Source: Schizophyllum amplum (taxonomy: Eukaryota; Basidiomycota; Agaricomycetes; Agaricales; Schizophyllaceae). Taken from it: 64,000 bases of DNA. A model generated the notes under the pieces. That model had not been told where the DNA came from. It searched no databases and was given only the letters and a program-made list of their open reading frames with translations. Positions 11,015 to 22,066 of the stretch are shown in pieces; the first letter of the stretch is position 1; each line of letters opens with the position of its first letter. The stretch lies in contig VDMD01000001.1 in the NCBI GenBank assembly GCA_007026445.1, positions 3,596,001 to 3,660,000 on the forward strand, read 5' to 3'. The position numbers and the translations under genes are program-made.

Positions 11015-12522
11015 TCATAGCGTCTGTAGTTTATCAAGCAGAATTGCCCACTCAACGACGGATACCCCCATCCTGAGCGCCTCCTCCCTCACCTCCCTAT
11101 CCCTCGTCTCCTCTGACAGACGTGCGACGGCCCGAAGATGCTCCTCGCTTGTCATGCCCAGGCTTTCCAACACGGGCGCGATGTGTAGCAAGGATGGCTC
11201 GCACGAATCGAGGATACTGTCAAAGGCGCCTCGAGGCGTTTTAATCGAGCAGATAGTCGCCCCCGACTGCGTGGGATGGAACAGCGAAGACAAGATGCGC
11301 TGCTGTGGGCTTGATCCTGTGCGACTATGCGTATACCTTCGGTCTGCGTATGCATTAGGTCAGCAGTTTACTATGTATAGGAAAGACATCACTAACTTGA
11401 CTGCCCTGCGGGACTGGTCGCGCCGTTTGGGGTCGATGTACGTGGTGGAGGGCTAGGCAAAGACCGTGGTGACGTCGATCTCCCAGTCTTCCGGCTGTCT
11501 GTTCGGGAGCCATACGATGCCTTGCGAGGAGGCGTTGTACCTTGAGGCAGCATCTTTGACACGCCGACTCAACATACATCCAAAAACGGCGAAGGATGAC
11601 CTACCGGCGGTGATGCGCTCCTCGCGCTGCTGTCCATTCCCAGCCCGCGCACCTCCTCCACGATACGAGTACTTGACGAATACGGACCAGGCATAACGGA
11701 CTCTGGATAGTCGTCCGCATTGACGAAGTACACGCTCATCTCTGGCTCCGGTTCTGTTGCCTGCGCCGCCTCCTCCGCGACTTGCTCCCGCCATGTCGAA
11801 ATCGTCACCGTCTTCTGCGGGCTGTCCTCCAAGACGCGCCGCTTGACCATCGCGTACTCGGTATTCCCCTGTATGATCTCGGTCTCGCGCCGTGTCATGG
11901 GCCAGTCGCGATCCGAGGGCGGGTCGGGGAGGCGCTTAGAGCTCACGCGGCTGGCTGTCGTCGGACTTCGCCGCACTACCGCGCCTCGCGGCGGCCACCC
12001 ATCTTGCGACTGACCCCAGTCGCTGCTTCGACCGGTAGCGTGCCGCGCAAGCGAGCCTGAACGAGAGTGCGGTTGCCGGTTGGAGTCGCCCGCTAGCACG
12101 CGCGTACTCGAGGACCCGGGCCCCTTCCGCGGGCTCCCCCGCGGCGGCGCGCCCGCCGTCATCGTCATCTGCCACTCCGACTCTGCTGGCGCGATGGTCT
12201 CGCCCGGGGACGCCGTGTACGTGCGCGCGTCGAAGTCGCTCGCCATAGGGGTCGCTGTGAACGCGCGCGACTCGCGGAGGTGCGTCCCCCACTCTGTCTG
12301 CGCGCCGCGTGTGGTCGTCCCCGCCTGCGTCATGGCATCGAAGTCATCGTCCATGGGCGGAGACGTGGGCGGCGGGTGTGGGCGCCGCACAAGCGTCTTG
12401 CCTGTCCCCTCCCGGTTGCGCACCAGGTACAGCGCCCCCAGGTCTGTCGTGATCAGCGAGATCAGCGATGGTTCGAATCACTGCATGTCTGCCTTACCGC
12501 TGTCGGTATCACGCCGTAGCAT
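11015..12522 (-). CDS. Conserved fungal protein of unknown function
   Basis: I do not recognise a named family. Exon 1 (12522-12498, MLRRDTDS) splices over a 54-nt intron to a long exon starting LGALYLVRNREGTG. Two further introns (GTAGGT and GTTAGT donors) keep the frame through to a stop at 11015. The middle of the protein is disordered and rich in Ser, Pro, Arg and Thr, with several MDDDFDAM/MASDFDART-like acidic repeats. The C-terminal 90 residues are different: ordered-looking and helical (SLLHIAPVLESLGM, HLRAVARLSEETRDREVREEAL, VVEWAILLDKLQTL), and probably the functional domain. The upstream frame is closed by a stop just before the chosen ATG. No signal peptide or membrane segment is visible. 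Confidence 0.75.
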
Positions 12523-12853
12523 GTTAGTTTGGGCCTACGCGGTTCGGTAATGTGTCTTCTTGTGCCAGTGAGCGTCGAATCCAACGCCTGTAGCCCGCGC
12601 CCCATCGATGCCCCCGCTCCCGGACATGAGGCGGCGGCATGGTTTCGGTCAACCTCATGTCAATTTCAGTACTTACGATCATCACAACACGTGTCTTCCA
12701 TGCACCAGATAATTCAACTTTGAGCAGTCAAAGGTCGCTGGAAGATCGCTGGCCCAAGGTCTATTGGGAGGACGAAAGTGGTATAATAAATGCGAAGGAA
12801 GCGCATGAGTGAAGCGATTCAGAGTAAACAAGCGAACATCACCCGTCCAGGTC
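12523..12853. other. Intergenic between two minus-strand genes
   Basis: These 331 bp hold the 3' flank of the RhoGAP gene and the promoter of the unknown gene. On the minus strand a short open frame of 38 codons (MPPPHVRERG...) ends just before the downstream ATG and could be an upstream ORF, but nothing else supports it. Confidence 0.5.
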
Positions 12854-15418
12854 CTACTGCGCGGGTGGGCTCGCAGGAGCGCTGTCAGCACCTGGTGTGG
12901 CCGCTGCAGACGGCGTCTCGCTCGGCGGGGCAAAGAACCCTGCCGCAGTGATCCCAATTGCCTCCACCCCCGCACCCGCCGCCTTCCTCGTCGTCCCCCT
13001 CCCTACGGTGATCGAGCCCTTCCTGCCCGCGCCTAGAGTCCCCATCCCACTGCGCTCAATACTGATCGTCGACTTCGCCCTACCCATCGTCCCGTTACTG
13101 TACGACGTCGGCAGCCCACCGTCCAACACCCGCCCCGGCGGCGCGGATCTGTTGGACGCACCGGACTGCGTGGTGCGGTGTTTTGGGCGGAAGGTCGACG
13201 CGCCGCCGATCGCGCCGCTGCCCCAAGCGCTGGGCGGCTTCGCGCCGTTCGGCCGCTGCACGGAGTGCTTGCGACCGTGGGTGTTCGCGAAGGACCCGAT
13301 GTTATCGCCTGACCCAGAGATCGCAATGTCGTCGATGCTGTCCTCCTCGTCCTCGTCCGCTATGCGAAAGTTGTCGCTAGCGGGGCTGACGAGCGGCCGG
13401 TTCCAGGGCTGGCTTGACCCCGAGGCCGAGGACGATGAGGACGAGATTGGCATGGATTCTGCGGTGTAGTCGGCGGTTGGGGCAACGGCCTCACTTCGGT
13501 CGCGGACCTCATCGAAGACCTCGTAGTACCGCTGGATACAGAGCTTGATGACGAGGCCCAGCGTCGTCCGGCCTTCAGCAGAAGGTGTCGGGCTGGCGGT
13601 GGGTGGTAGTGCCATGTCGAAGGGTGAGGGGCCGTTGGGTATGGCGCACATCATCACATCGCGCATGGGTGCCTTCGAGGAGACGAGATTGGGGCAAAGG
13701 ACGATGGAGAGGTTGTGCGCGTCCATACGATTTGAGGCCGACAATATGGACACCTCATGCATGAGATCTAGAAGCCATTTAAGTGGAGGCTCGGTCGATG
13801 TATGTGTGCATACTCACGAAGAATATGTGAGAGCAGAATGTACGCGCAAGGCATTATTTCTGGGAGAATAGTCTCCCGGATATACAGAACGGCGGCCATG
13901 TCTCCTGGGTCGCTGGTGGGCATTGGACACTGGCGGATGACGGCGTAGGTGGCCTCAGGGAAGATGGGTTCCGGAAGGTCGCGTAGGTACTTCTTCAGAA
14001 GTACAGCTGCCAGATGCGGATCGCCAAAGGTGTCCAGTGAGACCATTTGCCCTGAGGAAACAATTTCAGTACCATAATCTCAGTGAGGATCGTTGTGTAT
14101 AGTTACCTCGATCATACGCCGCTTGTGCTGCGCGCAGCAATGTCGTTTGAGGCGACCTTCTGAACAAGCCCTCGTCATGCAACCCTACAAAAACATCAGG
14201 TCGTTCACCAATGTAGTCATGAATACGCACCAGTATCTCGGAGGAACTGTATGCAGTCCTTGACGACGCGTGGTATCCCGCCCTTCTCGCCGTCATAGCC
14301 CATGAGCTCCTCCAAAGGTACTCCGAATACGTTAGAGCGGACGGGTATTGGTAACCTTATCTCCCGCTCATGTTTGGCATTCTCCCTGGGTCTTCGTCAG
14401 CCGAGGCATGTATAAATGGGAGGAGCACGCACTGATACACCGCGGGTGGTATGTCGATCTGAGTCAAAGGGATGTGCAGAGCGAGTTCAGACAGCGTGCT
14501 GATATACTCGATCTTCTGGAAGAACTTCGCACTGGATGCGGACATTAGGCTTGTACACGGATAGCATGTGGATAGGACGCACCTGATTATGGCACCCGCG
14601 AGCGAGAACAGCACTGGACGTAATCTCTCGTCAATGTTGGGCATAGTGAGGGGTAGGGAAAAGCGTACTCTTCGAGAAGAATGTCGAGTGTACGATGTAC
14701 TGAAAGAGGGTCAGTGTATGACAAAGGGACGTCTAGTATAACAACGCACCAAGCGCTTCAAGTTCTTGCGGTACTTGCGACTGAGGCTGCGGTATGCCTT
14801 CCATACCCAGTTCCATCCTGGTGTATGTCTGCCGCCAGCGGCAAAGAAGACGACAGTATAGTCCGACTCGACTGAGCAGGACGTGAGGGAGCATAGAAAC
14901 CGTATAGGCATCATGACGCACCATAAAGGTTGAGATACGCGAGTATCCTCCTGCTCGGGACATCAGGAGGCTAGAGAATGAGGGGAAGGGGTGGCGCACG
15001 TCAAGAGGACATCGTAGTTGACCTCCTTGGGATCCGGTAGTGCAGATGCGCACATAACAACCCTGCCGAGCTATCAGAAACCGCGGTCCACCTGCGTCTG
15101 AGCACGTACATCGGCCTCGTTCTACGAATGATCAGGTTGGCGAGCGGTATCACAGCGACGCGCGACGCACTCATAGTCCACCCCCGCCTGAAATATCATC
15201 TTGCTCATGACCTCCTGCAGCATTTCGCGCTCCGACTGCGCGCCACGCGCGTGCCCGTCGTCGTGCCGCTTTATCCACGGGGGATGGAAGATGGACTTGC
15301 GGCGCGGCGACGTCGGCGTCTCGGGCGGATTCGGATGGTAGGGGGATGGCAACGACGGTGCTGAGGGCGCCGCTGAGAGCGCAGCCAGGCGCTGTTTCAG
15401 TGAAAGAGTTGGCGGCAT
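12854..15418 (-). CDS. BCH (CRAL-TRIO-like) and RhoGAP domain GTPase-activating protein
   Basis: This is a p50RhoGAP/Ecm25-type protein that should switch off Rho or Cdc42 GTPases at membranes. From the ATG at 15418, a Ser/Pro-rich leader is followed by the divergent CRAL-TRIO/BCH domain (SALPDPKEVNYDVLLTRILAYL, YTVVFFAAGGRH, WVWKAYRSLSRKYRKNL, IVHSTFFSK, SAKFFQKIEYISTLSEL). The RhoGAP domain contains GVPLEELM, LHDEGLFRRSP (with the arginine-finger Arg), DPHLAAVLLKKYLRDLPEPI and NRMDAHNLSIVLCPNLV, all diagnostic. A disordered Ser/Gly-rich tail of about 240 residues ends at 12854 and may hold phosphorylation sites. At least eight introns are present. The first junction, after residues VDYE, is the least certain. 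The long 1.2-kb divergent promoter is shared with the next plus-strand gene. Confidence 0.9.
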
Positions 15419-16642
15419 GGCGAACGTCCGGGAAAGGAGTTGAGGCAAAGTACAAGGCAATCAATGTCATGATGCAACCACCACGTGTAGATTTTCGCAT
15501 GCCCCTCTTCGGGAAAGAGGGCGCAAGGAGGCGGGCAATGCGCTGAAATATTCAGTAACGCGATTGATATTAGAGGCCAATTTCTGCGTCTATCATACGA
15601 TGCAAAAGGAATCCTATAAAGGGAACAATGCCATGCAGTGCCAGGCTCGGCGGGCCTTGATGTCCGTCTCAACATCCATTCAATGCCGGAGCGTAAGCCC
15701 ACTCCAAGCATGGCAGCAATTAGCCATAACTTAAAGTAAGCATCTTCGGTGTCATTGCCCTCAAGGAAACAACGCGCTTCATGGCACGTTCATCGTGCTG
15801 AATGTGCTAGATGAACCGTGGGAAACCCATTGTACAGGAGCGGGCCCGAGCGGCAAGTGCCGACAACTGCTTTTTCAGGCTCACCTCCTTGTCCGCACGG
15901 TACGGGCAGCTTGTTCGCATGCGCTTGCAGCTTTGACGTGACTATATGTTTTCTACCTTGCGTGTATCCCGAGGAGATCGCTCTCGCACACCATATGTAT
16001 CAGATCCAATCCTAGACTGCCACACGCCCATATAACTCTCAACAAGATAGTCGAGCTTTCTCTAGCTTTGGCACTGGCAGGGATCTCAAGGACCCGATAC
16101 TAACGTACCAACTAGCCTCGGAGGCTCGGTAGACGATATGGCCGTGCAAGGACGCACCGCCGCCCGTTTTCGGACCCGCAGCCTCATATACGAACGTGGG
16201 GGTATGCGCTCTGCAACCCCACCATCCTTCTTTTCCAGCCCACTAGCCACTTGACAGCCTCAGAGCCAAGCGACGACATACCTCCCATCTCTCACGCGAT
16301 CGCCCATCTGCTTGCATCGCGCTATGCAGCACCAAGTCCCCGGAGGTAAGCGGCGCGTATCAGGCCCATACCGTCGCCCCCCTCTGCGCGGCGTGCTCGG
16401 TACTCGAGGTCGCCCCTCGCCCTCCATTTGCTCTTTTCTCCCTCTTCCCTCACGATCATCATTGTCCCTCTCCCCTTTTCTTCTCTTTCGCTTGTTGTAC
16501 GCCGCTCTCGGCCTCGTCGAGTTCAACGCCGAGCTGACGCGCATATTCTAATTTATTGTCATCGTCACGCCGATCATCTCTTGCAAATACACCCTGTACC
16601 TGCAAATATACCTCTGTAGCCAACTCACGACGCACAAGAACC
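15419..16642. other. Divergent intergenic region
   Basis: This 1.2-kb region lies between the RhoGAP (-) and a disordered protein gene (+). The last 200 bp before 16643 are strongly C/T-rich on the + strand, typical of a fungal transcription-start region. Antisense open frames seen there are explained by composition. No RNA gene or mobile element is seen. Confidence 0.6.
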
Positions 16643-18043
16643 ATGCCCCCTTCATCCTACGCCATTCCCTCCAGCTCAACGGCATCCCACTCCAGCGCAG
16701 CGGCAACCAACTCCAGCTCAACAGCATCGACCTCCACCAACCCCCTTCCGAAATCCAAACGCCACTCCCTCCCCCGCGCTCTCCAACTCGTCGACGGCCA
16801 GCACGCCATCAACAAGCGCCGCTCCCTCGACCACGCACGGAGCGCGGACGCGCGGGCCCTCTTCGACGATCGGGTCCCCTACCATAACGAGCGCGACCGG
16901 CCTCAGAGCGCGAACGACAGAAACATCACGAACGACAGAAACATCGCAAACGACAGAAACACCGCGACCGACAGAACCCAGCTGGACCCCTACGAGCCCG
17001 CCCTCGTCACCCCGCCCACGACGCCCGGGCCCACGACCCGCGCACGGCGGCAGGGCAGCATCTCGTACCTCCCGCCGGACTCGCCATCCCCGCGCGAGCG
17101 GCAGGCGCGCCGGCGCTCGGCGCTCTCGCGCGGCTCCGGCTCGCCCTCGAGCGACGGGCAGCGCACGCCCTGGACCGGGGACGCGCGTGCGATGACGGGC
17201 GCGGGGTGGGCGACTGGGGCGGGGTTATCGAATGGTGCGGGGCCGGCGACTGGGGCGGGATACTCGACCGGGGCTGGGCCGTCAACTGCGTCCGGGTGGC
17301 CGACCGGGCCAGTAGCAAATTGGTCAGCGCCGCCAGCGTGGTTGGCGGACCCTCGCGGTGCACCCAGCGATGGGCACGCGACTGGCGAGCCACGCACGCT
17401 CGTGGAGCAGCACGGCGCGCTGCTGCACGCGATCGCGCAGGAGGAGACGCGCTGCCTCGAGCTGCGCGCGCAGCTCAGCGTGCGGGAGGGGAGCCTCGCG
17501 AGCCTGAAGCAGCGCTGGGAGGACGTCGTCGCCGCGCGGTATCCGGGGCGGCGGCGGTCGTCGTATCTGGACTCGCCTCCGCAGAAGACCAAAGACGCCG
17601 AGGTGGATGCGAGGGATACCGCGCGGGATTCGGAGGCGGCAAGCGACGCGAGAGAAGGTGCCAGGGCGAAGGAGCGCGCGCGCCCGAGGGAGCAGCGCAC
17701 GAGCGCCTCCCGGACGTCGTCCACCTCGTCCTCGTCTTCGACCGACTCGAACGTCGGCCTGCGCGAGGTGCGCCGCTGGGTGCGGTCCTTCTTCGCGTCG
17801 CATGCGCCGGCTCCGATTACGAGCAGCCGGGCGCCGTCCCCCGCCCCGCACGGCGATGTCGACGTCGAGTCGTCAGATAAGCCCGCCGCCGGACCGTGCA
17901 TGCCGCGGCACCGCGTGTCGATGCCCTACGCCAGCGGCCTCTCCTGCATCGACGAGAACGGGCACCGCAAGACGCCGTCGCAGATGACGGTGTTCGCGCC
18001 CGAGGAGGAGTGGAACTGGAAGTGGTACTACGTGGGCAAGTAG
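16643..18043 (+). CDS. Disordered protein with two 18-nt-period repeat tracts and a coiled coil
   Basis: I do not recognise a named family. This is a single-exon 466-residue protein. Ser/Thr-rich N-terminus. Residues about 91-112 are an NDRNI/NDRNT repeat encoded by 18-bp units from 16913. Residues about 185-214 are five T-G-A-G-X-X repeats encoded by 18-bp units (17195-17284). A predicted coiled coil at about residues 252-300 (LVEQHGALLHAIAQEETRCLELRAQ...LKQRWEDVVA) precedes an Asp/Glu/Arg-rich stretch. A Ser-rich linker then leads to a short conserved-looking segment VRRWVRSFFAS. The protein ends in an aromatic acidic tail (EEEWNWKWYYVGK). No signal peptide or TM helix is seen. The ATG at 16643 is the first in frame after a pyrimidine-rich leader. 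Function unknown; a scaffold or cytoskeletal adaptor is conceivable from the coiled coil (inference). Confidence 0.8.
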   Translation: MPPSSYAIPSSSTASHSSAAATNSSSTASTSTNPLPKSKRHSLPRALQLVDGQHAINKRRSLDHARSADARALFDDRVPYHNERDRPQSANDRNITNDRNIANDRNTATDRTQLDPYEPALVTPPTTPGPTTRARRQGSISYLPPDSPSPRERQARRRSALSRGSGSPSSDGQRTPWTGDARAMTGAGWATGAGLSNGAGPATGAGYSTGAGPSTASGWPTGPVANWSAPPAWLADPRGAPSDGHATGEPRTLVEQHGALLHAIAQEETRCLELRAQLSVREGSLASLKQRWEDVVAARYPGRRRSSYLDSPPQKTKDAEVDARDTARDSEAASDAREGARAKERARPREQRTSASRTSSTSSSSSTDSNVGLREVRRWVRSFFASHAPAPITSSRAPSPAPHGDVDVESSDKPAAGPCMPRHRVSMPYASGLSCIDENGHRKTPSQMTVFAPEEEWNWKWYYVGK

Positions 18044-19715
18044 GGGACTCGATAGGCGTGGTATGGGAGGCCATGCTCGACAAGATGCTTCTGTACCTTG
18101 GCGGCAACTGTTTTTGCGTCCCGGAGTCAGGCGATTGGTGACGTTCACGTCTTGGTCCGCGTTCGCGCTCGCCACCTCATTCCTTCTAATTTATTCGTAT
18201 CGGACGAGTATATAATTATTCAGTAGTCGTACTTACCTATTGTATGTGGATGTAATGTGCATACGCGTCTGTACGAAGTCTGAATGTGGAAGCGTAGTGA
18301 ATGTCGACAGGTGCGGGAACTTGAAGCAACTCCTCAGTCTCTCGTAGTCGGACGCGGCAGCGCTTTGGGGGCTTTGAGTATGACGAATCCCCTTCGGGAG
18401 TTGTCATTTTATTGCACCTTCATTGCGCTGAGACAGAAGACTGCAGGGTCTGCAGCGAGCCTGCAGGGCGTCCATTTAGCCTACAAGCGGCTCGGTATTC
18501 GGCGACAACTCTACCGCTGTTTCCTCTTGTTTCCTCGAACTCTATAGTGTCCGCCAGGAACTGCGCGCGCTCGCCGGACATCGATGTCACCGGTGCGCTC
18601 CGGCAATGCGCCGCGCCTCCAGGGTGCACCCTGTGCGCACCTCATCCCCCGTGACCCCAGCCTACGTTCGATACTCTCCCTCGATTCCGGCGAATAGCTA
18701 AGGCCTATCACTGCGCACGAGCTTGCAGGCAGCAACCAGCAGCAGCTCCAGTTTGCCGAGCGCTTGTTGTGAGCGTTGGCAAAGCGCTGGACAACGCGTC
18801 GCGATCCTTCCCAGGGTGATCCCGCATGATGGCAACAACCCTGCACGCTCGATCCAGGCCCGGACTGAAGAATTACTTTGAGTGGACGTCCCGAAAGGCT
18901 TTCTCCTCTGCTCTGCTTCAAACAGTGCGCTGGATGGAATGTCGGAGATCGTGGACGATGAGTATCAGCGGGCTGAGGTCCGAGCGCGAGCGCCCATGTC
19001 GCTCCCGTTGGCGACGCCTTTGTGTCCTGAAAAGGCAATTACGGCAAGCTAACCCCGCTCGAGAATCGGCGCCCGGCCCCGCAAAATCTATGATATCTCG
19101 AAGTAAAGCCTCCGCGTGATCGGAGTTCAACTGTTGATCCACTCCCATCTGCCGTCTGCATGTCATCGCGAACAGAGGGCGACGCGCAGCAGATTCAAAC
19201 GATGGAAAATGCATGGCTGTCGTCATTTGCCTGGGCAGCGGTCAAGCGATAAGACATAAAGAGGGCAGGGAGACGGACGCGACGCGTCTCTTGGCTTCTC
19301 ACCCCCCAGCTCGCACAATCACCGCAGGCCGCATTGTCCATACATACGGCTCTTATTTAGTCCGTACAACTTCTTCACATAGACCGAATACGCACCAGGA
19401 ACGGGACTGTGAGCATGTTTCCCAAGCTAACACTAACCCTGACACGTAAACCGCAGGTCTCTTCCTTTAAAAGGGATCTCTCCCCGCCCCCCGACCGCGT
19501 TTTCGCCCCACGCGCCTTTTGTTTCGCGCGCGTTGTAACGAGTTATAGGTCGAACGCCCGCGGCGCCCCACCTCTGATCGATCCCTCCGCACAGCACCCT
19601 TGTACTTACACAAGAACCCCGTGGCAGTCCTACTTCCATCAATTTTACCTCGCCCTCGCTCCCATCCTCGACCTCGCCTTCATCCTCCAACACCATCACT
19701 CCAAATACCAACACC
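18044..19715. other. Intergenic, 1.7 kb
   Basis: This gap separates two plus-strand genes. There is a cluster of three CTGCAGG or CTGCAGC motifs near 18440-18470, and a C/T-rich tract with TTTAAAAGGG (near 19466) about 250 bp before the next ATG that may be the promoter. A minus-strand open frame at 18511-19038 has no family features and is not annotated. Confidence 0.55.
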
Positions 19716-21209
19716 ATGGCCAGCACTCCGTCTCTACTACCCAGCATGAGCTCCTCGTCATCTATTAGCAGCTCGAAGCGACCCAAGCCCGTACAGCGAC
19801 GCCGACCCGCATCGCCGCCGTCGATGTATGTGGCGTACAGCGAGAACGCAGGCAAGAAAGCCCCACGTCCCCTCCCCGAACGCAAACCCAAAAACAAGGA
19901 CCCCAAGGCCTCACGCGACCTCACCGCGTCCGACCCCACTCTCTCCCGCACCACTACATCAAACGCGTCGATCAAGAGCGGGTCGAACAAGTCTAGGTCG
20001 CTGTTCACCAACCTCTCCGGCGGCCTCAGGCGCAAGACTTCCAACTCATCGCATCTTTCTGTGCCCCGTCCCCCGCCACCACAGCAGAGGGCAACTGATC
20101 CGTTCGAGACGTATTCGCGCCACGTGCGCCCACAGGCATCGCAATCGTCTCTTTCCTCGGGATACCCCTACTCAGGCCGCCCACAAACCTCAGAATCGTC
20201 GCTCCCCTCGATGTCCGTATTCACGCGATCATCGTCGCGACCTTCCACTGCTGGCAGCGCGTGGTCCCGGTCGGACTACTCATCGCGCCCGTCCACGGCG
20301 CAATCTGCAGCCTCCGTGATGCTTCCGACGCCCCCGGAGGAGGAGAGGCGCCGCCGCCAGCTCACCAAGGCTAACCGTGTGCTCGGTGCGTCCGCTACCT
20401 ACCTTAGAGCGTCCACACATGTGTACTAATGCGCTACCGCAGGCAACTCCGATCAGTCGGACGACTTCGCATCGCCGCCCATGATGCGCCCTACGCCCAT
20501 CGTGGTCATGCCCGGCGACGCGTATCGCGGGCTCAGTACGCTGCAGCCCGCGGTGGAGGAACCGGGGAGTCTCACGCCGACGAATTCACACTACGGCGAA
20601 GACCCATATGAGGCGTTCGAGCGTGCGAGCTACAGCAGCTCCATTCGCCTCTCCCCCATGCTCTTCAACACGCCCAACCCTCTGCCCGTGCCTGCGGACC
20701 CTCCATCCCCCATCGCAGTTGTCGCGTATCTTGAGGACTCCTCGGACTCGGACGGAGATGTCATACATGAAGTGCCCGTTGTACCCAAGGTGGCAGCGGA
20801 GGCGCCCGCAGTGGCCACGGTAGCCGCAGTCGCTATCACTGCCACCTCGCCCGCGACGCCGACGTTCGCGACGGCTCGCCCCCGCGAATCTTACAAGCGC
20901 CACTCCAAGTCGCACTCGCACTCTCTTGGACATCTGCAGAAGCCACCCCGCACGACCATGAAGATGCGCCCCGACACGCCGTTCGCGGACTATCATACGG
21001 ACGACGGTTACGCTACGGACACGGGAACGACACGCATCAAGGATGGCACGCAAGTGTACGGCGCGTACATGACGGACAACATGGAGTACCTCGCGATGGT
21101 GAAGCGCGACGCGGCCGTCATCCGCCACGAGAAGCGCCAGAACTGGAGCGGCGAGTGGAACCAGGACGACATGCAGGAGGTCATCCAGAAGCTGCGCTGC
21201 CTGCGATAA
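19716..21209 (+). CDS. Conserved basidiomycete protein of unknown function
   Basis: I do not recognise a named family. Two exons (19716-20385 and 20443-21209; donor GTGCGT, branch near ACTAAT, acceptor CAG) give 478 residues. The first 220 residues are Ser/Arg/Pro-rich with repeated SSRPSTA and SSLSSG-type motifs, consistent with a disordered phosphoregulated region. The second exon is acidic around EDSSDSDGD, then Ala/Val/Thr-rich. It ends with an ordered, highly charged segment (NMEYLAMVKRDAAVIRHEK, WSGEWNQDDMQEVIQKLRCLR) that is the likely conserved domain. The ATG lies in a good context (CACCATGGCC). No targeting signal is visible. The gene is convergent with the Hsp110 gene. Confidence 0.8.
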
Positions 21210-22066
21210 TCGATAAGGCGCTACACTCCTCCTATACCTCAACACCTTCCCTGGACTCTTCCCCTCTACGACTTTCGGGCGAGCCCGACTGCGTCCATGA
21301 GCAGAGGTACCCGGCGTACCTCTGCTCAGATTCGACCACCGGTCCCCCCCCCCCCGCCCTTCACCTACATAGAACTCAGACTGTGGTCACGCTTTGCATG
21401 CACCCTACCCCGCTCCTTGGACAACGTTCACCTTCCTATATACCACATCTGCATTGGGATCTCCTGCGGGATCGACTGCGTCGTTCGCTTGCATTCACCT
21501 CGACCTCTGGCGTATACTGTTGTACCAGGCCGTCGATTGTGTAATTTTACCCTGCCGATAACTTATCCCACTTCGATTAGTGCTCTGCTTCAAATAATCT
21601 ACCGCTGTATATGATTCGCTCGAAATGTTATCCACTACAGTACAGTCTTCCTACCATCGGACGATCTACCTACCCAGAGTTCCGCCGGTGGCTTGTTTAC
21701 CGTCAGTATATCCTTGGGTGTTTTCTGCTCTCTATGGACTAGTGAGATAGGCGTTGCTATGTAGTCCACGCTACGTATCAGACAAATACGTGAGGCTTGG
21801 CGTGCATTGAGCGAGAGGACATCGTGAGGACATTGATCGATTCGGTGCGAATTCGGTGCGACGTCATGGAGCAGCTTTCTCACGGTTGACTTTGCCTTCT
21901 CCTTCTTATCTCCTGGTCCTCGTTTTCCGCTTCGACAAAGGCGTAAGACCATAGTCCATATGCCAGCGCGCTCTGATATACAGTTCTCATTAAAGCTACA
22001 ATTGGCGCTCTAAGGCAGATACACTACTAAAATCATCCCGAAGTCGACAGCATCGCGGGGTCTAGT
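21210..22066. other. Convergent intergenic region
   Basis: This region holds the 3' flanks of two converging genes. It contains a perfect hairpin (21298-21328) and a run of twelve C at 21344-21355. A short minus-strand frame at 21635-21952 is not supported as a gene. Confidence 0.6.
21298..21328. repeat. Perfect 13-bp inverted repeat (hairpin), 5-nt loop
   Basis: The arm TGAGCAGAGGTAC (21298-21310) is exactly complementary in reverse to GTACCTCTGCTCA (21316-21328) around the loop CCGGC. It sits about 90 bp after the stop of the upstream plus-strand gene, so it could fold in that 3'UTR. A C12 run follows 15 bp later. Confidence 0.9.

Noticed and set aside
12471..12480. GGTTCGAATC resembling a tRNA T-arm
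   Set aside because: It lies within a 54-nt spliceosomal intron; no acceptor stem, D-arm or anticodon arm can be folded around it.
18511..19038. 175-codon minus-strand frame in the gap between two plus-strand genes
   Set aside because: No homology-like motif, starts without a good context and lies in a likely promoter.
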